A stretch of 5,964 nucleotides of DNA, taken from assembly GCA_019057775.1 (NCBI GenBank), contig JAHLWT010000258.1, forward strand, positions 1-5,964. The letters are read 5' to 3'. The translations under genes and the position numbers were made by a program. The DNA comes from Promethearchaeota archaeon (GTDB taxonomy: Archaea; Asgardarchaeota; Lokiarchaeia; Sigynarchaeales; SOKP01). The notes under the pieces were generated by a model. That model saw nothing but the letters and a program-made list of their open reading frames with translations. It did not search any database and was not told the DNA's origin. Below, in pieces: positions 1 through 5,507 of this stretch; the stretch's first letter is position 1, and every line of letters starts with the position of its first letter.

Positions 1-36
1 AAGTAATTTTTGCAAAGCAAAAATTATTTCACAGGG
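1..36. repeat. Palindromic repeat, cut by the left edge of the window
   Basis: TAATTTTTGC (4-13) and GCAAAAATTA (17-26) form a perfect 10-bp stem around an AAA loop. The stem extends outward through a G/T pair (3/27) and two further A/T pairs (2/28, 1/29). The right arm goes on as CACAGGG (30-36) with no partner, because its complement would lie before base 1. The GCAAAGC core and the ATTTCACAG arm recur at 3889-3934, so the two look like members of one repeat family. No T-run follows, so this is not a typical intrinsic terminator. Confidence 0.65.
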
Positions 37-165
37 TAAATATTTTGGTGCTTGTAATTTGTTATTTTCTAAAAATTCTAAATGCTTAGCTTATAGACCG
101 ACTCTAATTAGTTATTTTTCTTATTTTTATACGTGATAAGCTGACACTTACTAAATATTATTGAT

Positions 166-996
166 ATGATGACCATAGGAGTAGATTTAGGTGGAACAAA
201 CATAAGAGCAGGTATAATAGCAAATGGCTCGATCATTGTGCAAAGACATACTTCTCTGAAGAATAAAGATTCATTACCGGAAACTCTTACCCAATTTTTA
301 GAGTTTATTGCGCCTTTGATTCAACCTGACATAAAAGGAATAGGCATTGGAGTGCCAGCAGTGGTGGATATTGATAAGGGAATCGTTTACAATGCTGTTA
401 AAATTCCTTCGTGGGAAAAAGTTGAGTTGAAAGATATTTTACAAAAAGAATTTAAGATTCCCGTATATGTAAATAACGATGTTAATTGTTTTGTTCTTGG
501 AGAACAACAGTATGGTCTTGCCAAACCTTATAAATCGGTAGTTGGAATGGCCATAGGAACAGGTCTTGGTTCAGCCATAATAATAAACAATCAACTTTAT
601 TCGGGTAATAATTGTGGAGCTGGCGAAATAGGGTATTTACCTTACCGGGATGAAGATTTTGAATACTATTGTAGCAGCAGTTTTTTTGAATTAAAGCATA
701 ATACCACTGCCTTAAAGGCTTATCAAGATGCATCAGATGGAAATTCAGAAGCATTCAATATATGGAATGAATTTGGTTTACATATTGGGAATGCTGTTAA
801 AGCGGTTGTATATGCTTACGATCCGGAAGCGATTATCTTAGGAGGATCGATCGCAAAGGCATATGAGTTTTTTGCCGGTGAAATGAGAAAAGCCTTGGTT
901 GACTGTTATTTCCCTGAATCTATTAAAAGACTTAAAATTCTCCAATCTCAAAATGAAAATATCACACTATTGGGAGCTGCAGCATTAGTACACTAA
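166..996 (+). CDS. ROK-family sugar kinase lacking the usual zinc motif
   Basis: A cytoplasmic ROK-family protein of 276 aa, slightly shorter than typical ROK kinases (about 300 aa) and with no N-terminal HTH, so a kinase rather than a ROK repressor. It would phosphorylate a hexose such as glucose, mannose or N-acetylglucosamine using ATP. Visible motifs: phosphate-binding DLGGTN (residues 7-12), NNDVN with the presumed catalytic base Asp105, GTGLGSAI (131-138), GAGEIGY (151-157) and the C-terminal ILGGSIA (224-230). The family's GEIGH histidine is Tyr157 here, and the CxCGxxGCxE zinc cluster is replaced by YYCSSSFFE (167-175), leaving one Cys. This suggests a zinc-free subgroup and makes the substrate hard to predict. 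Two ATGs (166 and 169) are adjacent; either is possible and no Shine-Dalgarno decides. The permease gene follows after 73 nt, so uptake and phosphorylation of the same sugar is likely. Confidence 0.88.
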   Translation: MMTIGVDLGGTNIRAGIIANGSIIVQRHTSLKNKDSLPETLTQFLEFIAPLIQPDIKGIGIGVPAVVDIDKGIVYNAVKIPSWEKVELKDILQKEFKIPVYVNNDVNCFVLGEQQYGLAKPYKSVVGMAIGTGLGSAIIINNQLYSGNNCGAGEIGYLPYRDEDFEYYCSSSFFELKHNTTALKAYQDASDGNSEAFNIWNEFGLHIGNAVKAVVYAYDPEAIILGGSIAKAYEFFAGEMRKALVDCYFPESIKRLKILQSQNENITLLGAAALVH

Positions 997-1069
997 ATAA
1001 ATCTAATCGTAAAGCATTCGATAGAATATGTATTTGTTCTAATTATCACCTGATTAAAAAAATAAAATA

Positions 1070-2335
1070 ATGAAACGTAGTGCATTAATTGTAATCTTAA
1101 TTCTTTTAATATTTTTTGTAATCTCATTCTTAACCAATATTCTTGGTCCAATAATTCCTGATATTATTGATAGTTTCAGTCTTAGTATTGGAATGGCTGG
1201 TTTTTTGCCCTTTTCATTCTTTGTGGCTTATGGTGTAATGTCTATTCCAGCAGGAGTATTAATAGAAAAGTATTCAGAAAAACCCATCTTACTATTTTCA
1301 TTTTTTATTGCTTTTTTAGGGGCGTTATTTTTTGCGTTATTTCCCAAATTTTATGTGGCATTAATATCACTATTTTCTATTGGCATTGGTATGGCCATGT
1401 TGCAGGTTGCTATTAATCCATTACTCCGGCAAGCTGGAGGTGAGGCGAATTTTGCATTTTATTCTGTTCTGGCACAGTTGGTTTTTGGTTTAGCATCCTT
1501 TCTGAGTCCCCAGTTGTATAGTTATCTTGTACTGAATGTGCATACTGAAAATACTTCTTTTATAATTAAAATGTTGAATCATTTAGTTCCTGAAAATCTG
1601 GAATGGATTTCACTATATTGGGTATTTACCATAGTTGTTTTGCTTATGATATTAATAATCCGGTTTGTTAAATTTCCCAAAGTGGTTCGTTTAGAGAATG
1701 AAAAGATACAAACCGGGCTTGCATTTAAAGAATTGCTAAGAAATAAATATGTAATTCTATTCTTTATAGGCATATTTGCTTATGTTGGTACTGAACAGGG
1801 TATTGCGAATTGGACTTCAAAATTTCTTCAAATGTATCATGATGTCGATCCTGCTACGAAAGGTGCTGATACAATTTCATATTTCTGGGGCTTGCTTACT
1901 GTTGGCTGTATACTTGGATTACTGTTATTAAAGTTATTTGATTCCAGAACCGTTTTAATTGCTTTTACTTCCGGCGCACTAATTTCGCTGACTTTTGCAT
2001 TGTTTGGCCCTGTGCAGGTAGCCTTTTATGCATTCCCTCTTACCGGATTTTTCGCTTCGATAATGTGGGCAGTAATAATTTCACTGGCCCTGAATTCTGT
2101 CGCCCATCACCATGGAACATTTTCAGGTATTCTTTGTACAGGTATTATGGGTGGGGCAATAGTTCCTTTAATAATAGGCGGACTTGGAGAATTGATGGGT
2201 TTGCGTTTTGGCATGTTTTTCCTGTATATTACCCTGGGATATATTTTTAGTATTGGTATTTGGGCAAAACCATTAATAAATAATGTTACAATTAAGATTC
2301 GTATTAAAGATTTCTTCAGAAAAACCAAAGACTAA
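1070..2335 (+). CDS. FHS/FucP-like MFS sugar permease
   Basis: An inner-membrane major facilitator of 421 aa with about 12 hydrophobic segments, most like the fucose:H+ symporter (FHS) group that Bacteroidota use for fucose, glucose/galactose or related sugars. The first helix starts at the N-terminus and residues 22-30 read TNILGPIIP. A motif-A-like loop follows helix 2 (AGVLIEKYSEKP, 61-72). The family signature QVAINPLLRQAGG lies at 112-124. A longer polar central loop (about 201-226) separates the two halves, and the second half opens with YVGTEQGIANW (238-248). A glycine-rich stretch, SGILCTGIMGGAIVPLIIGG (352-371), fills a late helix. The basic tail (KDFFRKTKD) should be cytoplasmic. 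Substrate is not determinable; the ROK kinase upstream argues for a hexose. The next gene begins 17 nt after the stop, pointing to an operon. Confidence 0.88.
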   Translation: MKRSALIVILILLIFFVISFLTNILGPIIPDIIDSFSLSIGMAGFLPFSFFVAYGVMSIPAGVLIEKYSEKPILLFSFFIAFLGALFFALFPKFYVALISLFSIGIGMAMLQVAINPLLRQAGGEANFAFYSVLAQLVFGLASFLSPQLYSYLVLNVHTENTSFIIKMLNHLVPENLEWISLYWVFTIVVLLMILIIRFVKFPKVVRLENEKIQTGLAFKELLRNKYVILFFIGIFAYVGTEQGIANWTSKFLQMYHDVDPATKGADTISYFWGLLTVGCILGLLLLKLFDSRTVLIAFTSGALISLTFALFGPVQVAFYAFPLTGFFASIMWAVIISLALNSVAHHHGTFSGILCTGIMGGAIVPLIIGGLGELMGLRFGMFFLYITLGYIFSIGIWAKPLINNVTIKIRIKDFFRKTKD

Positions 2336-2338
2336 CTT

Positions 2339-2346
2339 AAAGGAGG
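2339..2346 (+). promoter_or_regulatory. Strong Shine-Dalgarno for the nitroreductase-like gene
   Basis: AAAGGAGG sits six bases before the ATG at 2353 and within 11 nt of the permease stop. Such a full match is uncommon in Bacteroidota, whose starts usually lack one, and the genes at 166 and 1070 have nothing similar. It fixes the start of the downstream gene and suggests efficient or independent initiation. Confidence 0.75.
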
Positions 2347-2352
2347 ATTATC

Positions 2353-3009
2353 ATGAACACAAAATTTTTTCAAGCCGTTCGCCTTGTATTTATCATTTCA
2401 CTCATTTGTCCAACTTTGACCTTTGCGCAGGAACTCAAGCCTATCCAGCTTTTGGAACCGCAAATGGACGGCGGTCGGCCCCTGATGCAGGTGTTAAAGG
2501 ACAGAAGCTCTTCCCGCGAATTCAGTAATGAGAAGTTGCCCATGCAGGTGCTTTCCGATATGCTTTGGGCTGCATTCGGAGTAAATCGCCCGGAATCAGG
2601 AAAGCGTACTGCACCTTCGGCAAATAACAGGCAGGAAATAGATATTTACATTGCCACCGCTGATGGTCTTTATCTTTATGATGCGAAGGCGCACATGTTA
2701 ATGCCGGTTCTGACAGAGGATATCCGCGCTAAAACCGGTACTCAGTCGTACGTACAGGAAGCGCCTGTAAACCTTATCTATGTATCGGATTTCTCAAAGA
2801 TGGGTAATGCGGAAGAAAGTCAAAAGTATGTCACTTCATCTGCAAACACAGGCTTTATCGGCCAGAATGTTTATTTGTACTGTGCTTCAGAAGGACTGGC
2901 AACTGTTGTGCGTGGCTTAATTGACAAACCGGCCCTGGAGAAGGCGATGAAGCTGCGACCGGATCAAAAAGTTATCCTTGCACAAACAGTAGGATATCCG
3001 AAAAAATAG
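2353..3009 (+). CDS. Secreted SagB/nitroreductase-family protein
   Basis: A 218-aa flavin-type nitroreductase-fold protein of the SagB/thiazoline-oxidase-like group, with an N-terminal Sec signal peptide (hydrophobic 9-20, likely cleavage after TFA near residue 25), so periplasmic or exported. The mature part has RSSSREF (51-57), matching the FMN-phosphate-binding RRSxRxF of the family, then LWAAFGVNRP (71-80) and KRTAPSA (84-90). The central-to-late helix is TGFIGQNVYLYCASEGL (166-182), and the end is ILAQTVGYPKK, the usual VGYP terminus. Family members bind FMN and do NAD(P)H- or substrate-linked redox chemistry; no substrate is evident and no RiPP precursor or SagC/D partner is nearby. It is probably cotranscribed with the permease. 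Base composition differs from its neighbours: three sampled 60-nt lines are about 48-58% G+C, against about 28-35% in the permease, hinting at a separate origin. Confidence 0.85.
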   Translation: MNTKFFQAVRLVFIISLICPTLTFAQELKPIQLLEPQMDGGRPLMQVLKDRSSSREFSNEKLPMQVLSDMLWAAFGVNRPESGKRTAPSANNRQEIDIYIATADGLYLYDAKAHMLMPVLTEDIRAKTGTQSYVQEAPVNLIYVSDFSKMGNAEESQKYVTSSANTGFIGQNVYLYCASEGLATVVRGLIDKPALEKAMKLRPDQKVILAQTVGYPKK

Positions 3010-3127
3010 CCATTGCATGTCCGAAATTTTATTTATCCAATATTGGCAGGCATTAAAGCAACCTTTATTGAGATAATTACATCTTATTTGTAGTTATCAG
3101 AAGAATGTTTAATTAAAATTTAAAACA

Positions 3128-3634
3128 TTGAAATCAAATATTTTTTTTGGAATAAGCCTGTTATTAATCAGTTTATTTTTAATAAGCTGTGAAAAAGATA
3201 ACCCGGAAGGTGCCATCAGTTGTAAAATCGTCAATCACACAAATTGTAAGAATCTTAAATCAAGCATTAAAGAAGATGATTATGATAGCAACATAAGCTG
3301 TATATCTTATTCATATGATTCTCAAAATAAAAAGTTAACATTAAAACATATAAATGCTGGATTTAACTGCTGTCCTGATAGTTTATATTGCAGTATTGTT
3401 TTATCAAGTGATTTAATAGTAATCAAGGAGTTTGAGAAAAAAGCTTTATGTAATTGTACATGTTTATATGACCTTGATATTGAAATAACAGGAATTGAAT
3501 TGAAAAAGTATATTATTAAAATTGATGAGCCATATTGCGGTAACCAACCTAAATTGATATTCGAAGCGGATTTAGCTGCAAATGGTACCGGTGAGTTTTG
3601 TGTAAATAGAGATGAATATCCATGGAGCATGTAA
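3128..3634 (+). CDS. Cysteine-rich lipoprotein of unknown function
   Basis: A 168-aa predicted lipoprotein starting at TTG. That start is chosen because it gives a complete SPII signal: Lys2, hydrophobic 5-19, and lipobox LFLISC with lipidated Cys21, followed by EKDN. Beyond Cys21 the mature chain has eleven cysteines (32, 40, 58, 81, 82, 88, 108, 110, 112, 137, 158), including a CC pair (NCCPD) and a CNCTC cluster followed by LYDLDIEI. The alternating hydrophobic pattern suggests a small beta-rich domain with several disulfides or a metal site. I recall similar NCCP...CxCxCLYD lipoproteins in Bacteroidota but know no function for them. It is 118 nt after the nitroreductase-like gene, AT-rich like the permease and unlike that gene, so probably a separate transcription unit. 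No Shine-Dalgarno is visible. Confidence 0.75.
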   Translation: MKSNIFFGISLLLISLFLISCEKDNPEGAISCKIVNHTNCKNLKSSIKEDDYDSNISCISYSYDSQNKKLTLKHINAGFNCCPDSLYCSIVLSSDLIVIKEFEKKALCNCTCLYDLDIEITGIELKKYIIKIDEPYCGNQPKLIFEADLAANGTGEFCVNRDEYPWSM

Positions 3635-3709
3635 CGCCTATCAATCAAGTAGAAAGCAGGGAGTAGAATAAACAGTTAGGGGGTGTATCACAACCCTATT
3701 TTGGTAATC

Positions 3710-3729
3710 ATTCCTGCGAAAGCAGGAAT
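3710..3729. repeat. 8-bp hairpin with GAAA loop inside the MITE-like element
   Basis: ATTCCTGC (3710-3717) pairs perfectly with GCAGGAAT (3722-3729) around GAAA. The motif resembles the widespread ATTCCTGCGAAAGCAGGAAT-type intergenic repeat. Its left arm can alternatively pair with 3829-3836, so the element can fold as local hairpins or as one long structure. No T-run follows, so a terminator role is unlikely. Confidence 0.6.
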
Positions 3730-3795
3730 CTATATTTAACTAATAATAAGGGTTTATTGGATTAGCTTCGCTGAGCTCATCCCTGCGGTCTTCGG

Positions 3796-3834
3796 TTCCT
3801 GATCTCCTCCGCCAGCCGGCGGATTCGTCAGGAA
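3796..3834. repeat. Nested hairpin with a TCCGCCAGC palindrome core
   Basis: TTCCTGA (3796-3802) pairs with TCAGGAA (3828-3834), enclosing TCCGCC (3808-3813) paired with GGCGGA (3818-3823) around AGCC. The 16-mer 3808-3823 differs at one base from the palindrome reconstructed from the neighbouring element at 3875-3944, and both are preceded by GATCTC, so the two are related. Confidence 0.55.
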
Positions 3835-3874
3835 TGATATATTCGAAGGTTTTGATACAGCCCCGATCTCATGA

Positions 3875-3944
3875 TCCGCCAGCTGGCCCTGTGAAATAAA
3901 GGCAAAGCCTTTACTGCTAGGCAGTATTTCACAGAGCTGGCGGA
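3875..3944. repeat. 70-nt nested palindromic element, repeat inserted in repeat
   Basis: TCCGCCAGCT (3875-3884) pairs with AGCTGGCGGA (3935-3944), and CTGTGAAAT (3889-3897) pairs with ATTTCACAG (3926-3934). Inside are two hairpins, AAAGGC-AAA-GCCTTT (3898-3912) and ACTGC-TAG-GCAGT (3913-3925). Apart from the GGCC at 3885-3888 and the two 3-nt loops, every base pairs, giving a closed three-way junction. The direct repeat AGCTGGC (3881-3887 and 3935-3941) supports insertion of 3888-3934 with a 7-bp duplication: removing the insert and one copy leaves the perfect palindrome TCCGCCAGCTGGCGGA. The insert shares GCAAAGC and ATTTCACAG with the repeat at 1-36. Confidence 0.6.
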
Positions 3945-4003
3945 GAGTAAATTCCGATACATAAGATACTATTGACCAGACACAGCTTTACGAGTTTGAA
4001 AAC

Positions 4004-4015
4004 ATTTGAACAAAT
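4004..4015. promoter_or_regulatory. Small dyad upstream of the isomerase-like gene
   Basis: ATTTG (4004-4008) and CAAAT (4011-4015) form a short perfect dyad around AA, 21 nt before the ATG at 4037. It could be an operator or chance symmetry in AT-rich DNA. A TTTG at 3995-3998 could act as a Bacteroidota -33 element, but no fitting TAnnTTTG -7 box follows. Confidence 0.2.
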
Positions 4016-4023
4016 CTTTAAGC

Positions 4024-4031
4024 AAAGGAAA
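4024..4031 (+). promoter_or_regulatory. Partial Shine-Dalgarno for the isomerase-like gene
   Basis: AAAGGAAA lies 5 nt before the ATG at 4037. The stretch from it through the start (AAAGGA, then ATTATCATGAA) closely matches the start region of the gene at 2353, where two extra G bases complete the site. It supports the chosen start. Confidence 0.45.
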
Positions 4032-4036
4032 TTATC

Positions 4037-5485
4037 ATGAAAAAAGGAATTAAACGAAGAGAGTTCCTGCAACTTACTGCTGCCGGAAGTACTCTTTGCT
4101 TTTGCAGTACGGGTCTTTTAGCGTTTGGTGCAAACAAACAAGGGTCAAAGCTGATAAGCCCGGGCTGCAGGAGAACAAAAGTTAAAGTTGCCAGAATTTA
4201 CATGGGAACTTCTCATGGGCTTTGGCCTAAACCGAATATGAACTTTACAGATGAAATCCGGTTTTATGAATCACAGTTCGAAAAATTGAAAGACGAATTG
4301 TATGATGTGGAATTTGTGGTTGACGAACTGATCACTTCCCCGGAACAGGTTGGAAGCATCAAAAGCAGATTAAAAGAAGTTGATGGGATCCTGGCTATTC
4401 ATTTTAATATTGGAATACAGCCGATCTTAAATGAAATTCTCAGCGTTGGTCAGCCCACCATGGTTTTTGCTGTTCCATATTCAGGGCATGAATGGGTAGG
4501 ATTCGGGGATTTGCAAAAACAACAGACGGACGCTAAAATGGAATGTATACTCACCACTGATTATACACAACTGGCTGCTGCAATAAGACCCTTTCGTGCG
4601 ATCCATCACTTAAGAGAAGCCAAAATCCTTAACCTTACAACCAGGTCGTTTACAGAATATGCAAACAACATAAATAAAAAATTTGGAACAGAGATCAAGC
4701 AAATTGAACTTGAACAAGTACTAGATAAATATAATGCCATCAGCGATAGTAAAGCAAAGACTGAAGCCGAACGGTGGATAAAAGGAGCTGTTCAGGTTGT
4801 GGAACCTTCTAAGGAAGAAATATTTAAGTCTAGTAAACTGGCTCTTGCCTTTGAACAGTTGCTGGATGAAGAAGATGCAACCGTCATGACCGCTGATTGT
4901 TATGGCAGTATGCACGGTCCGCTCTGCCAATCCTATGCCTATCCCTGTATTGGTTTTACCAGGTTAAATGATATGGGTTTAGGAGGAATTTGTGAATCGG
5001 ACTTGCCATCAGCAATGACACACATATTAATTCAGGGTTTGTCAGGAAAACCTGGTTTTATCAGCGATCCAACAGTGGATGAATCCAATAATACCATCAT
5101 TCTGGCTCACTGCATGGGTACAACAAAAATGGATGGCCCGGATAAGCCTGCTGCTACATACAAATTACGAACAATAATGGAGAGGCAGGAAGGGGCTGTA
5201 CCACAGGTAAAGATGCGCAACGGACAAAAAGTTACCCAGGCAAAACTGGTTGGTATGGACCTCCTACCCTACTTCACGGGTGAAATTGTCGAAACACCTG
5301 TCTCGCTTGAAGACGACAGGGGTTGCCGGACGAAAATTACCGTCAGGGTCGACGGAGATGTAACGAAATTATGGAAAAACTGGTCCCATGGTTTGCATCG
5401 TGTAACATGCTATGGGGATATTACCAAAGAACTTGGACATTTCTGCAGATTCAAAGAAATAAAAATGGTAAATGAAGCAGTCTGA
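4037..5485 (+). CDS. Tat-exported L-fucose/L-arabinose isomerase-like protein
   Basis: A 482-aa protein with a twin-arginine signal (KRREFLQLTAAG, Arg7-Arg8, hydrophobic 13-30), so probably folded with its cofactor before export to the periplasm. The rest resembles the L-fucose isomerase-like fold (COG2407-type): an N-terminal alpha/beta part from VKVARIYMG (49-57) with DGILAIHFNIG (116-126), then the catalytic half. GGICESDLPSAMTHILIQGLSG carries Glu320, FISDPTVD carries Asp344, ILAHC carries His358, and SHGLHRVTCYGD carries His451/His454. These fit the Glu/Asp/His metal-ligand pattern of FucI and AraA. Isomerases of this fold interconvert aldose and ketose with Mn2+; export is unusual for such an enzyme, so the substrate or even the reaction may differ. 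It lies downstream of the repeat cluster, likely in its own transcription unit, and converges on the TonB receptor remnant with a 22-nt gap. Confidence 0.75.
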   Translation: MKKGIKRREFLQLTAAGSTLCFCSTGLLAFGANKQGSKLISPGCRRTKVKVARIYMGTSHGLWPKPNMNFTDEIRFYESQFEKLKDELYDVEFVVDELITSPEQVGSIKSRLKEVDGILAIHFNIGIQPILNEILSVGQPTMVFAVPYSGHEWVGFGDLQKQQTDAKMECILTTDYTQLAAAIRPFRAIHHLREAKILNLTTRSFTEYANNINKKFGTEIKQIELEQVLDKYNAISDSKAKTEAERWIKGAVQVVEPSKEEIFKSSKLALAFEQLLDEEDATVMTADCYGSMHGPLCQSYAYPCIGFTRLNDMGLGGICESDLPSAMTHILIQGLSGKPGFISDPTVDESNNTIILAHCMGTTKMDGPDKPAATYKLRTIMERQEGAVPQVKMRNGQKVTQAKLVGMDLLPYFTGEIVETPVSLEDDRGCRTKITVRVDGDVTKLWKNWSHGLHRVTCYGDITKELGHFCRFKEIKMVNEAV

Positions 5486-5507
5486 TGAGATAATTGTCAG
5501 GTAGATA

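Larger units (their letters stand above)
3679..3864. mobile_element. MITE-like element with 17-nt terminal inverted repeats
   Basis: The left end (3679-3695, GGGGGTGTATCACAACC) and the complement of the right end (3848-3864, GGGGCTGTATCAAAACC) match at 15 of 17 positions. Inside, ATCATTCCTG (3707-3716) is exactly complementary to CAGGAATGAT (3829-3838), a second inverted pair nested within the termini. The roughly 186-bp body has no ORF, so any movement would need a transposase in trans. The end sequence recalls GGGGCTGT..CAAAA-type ends of some Bacteroidota insertion sequences, but I cannot assign a family. No target duplication is evident: the left flank is CAGTTA and the right flank GATCTC. 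Confidence 0.55.
3635..4036. other. 402-nt gene-free interval packed with inverted repeats
   Basis: I find no convincing coding sequence on either strand here. The interval holds a MITE-like element (3679-3864) with internal hairpins, a second nested palindromic element (3875-3944), and about 90 nt of leader before the isomerase-like gene. The repeats are richer in G+C than the surrounding intergenic DNA. No intrinsic terminator with a T-tract is apparent after the lipoprotein gene. Confidence 0.7.

Noticed and set aside
482..754. 90-aa open frame on the minus strand inside the ROK kinase gene
   Set aside because: It lies fully within a well-supported gene and shows no recognisable domain, so it is a shadow frame.
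1028..1037. Possible Bacteroidota -7 box (TGTATTTG) before the permease gene
   Set aside because: It differs from TAnnTTTG at the second base and no TTTG is found at the -33 distance; the kinase-permease pair reads well as one transcript.
2283..2528. 81-aa plus-strand frame across the permease/nitroreductase junction
   Set aside because: It overlaps two strong genes in another frame and has no start signal or domain.
3037..3046. CCAATATTGG palindrome between the nitroreductase-like gene and the lipoprotein
   Set aside because: A perfect 10-bp palindrome, but short, AT-rich in the centre and without supporting promoter context; chance is enough.
3322..3648. 108-aa open frame on the minus strand across the lipoprotein gene
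   Set aside because: The plus strand gives a complete SPII signal and conserved-looking cysteine motifs; the minus product has no signal or motif.
3710..3729. Intrinsic terminator after the lipoprotein gene
   Set aside because: The hairpin is strong but is followed by mixed sequence instead of a T-tract, and it is part of the repeat element.
3875..3944. tRNA-like multi-branched fold
   Set aside because: Length is near that of a tRNA but there is no acceptor end, no anticodon-arm layout and no TTCGA-type T-loop; DNA-level repeats explain it better.
3635..4036. CRISPR array
   Set aside because: The repeats are inverted and irregular, with no set of direct repeats at constant spacing and no cas genes.
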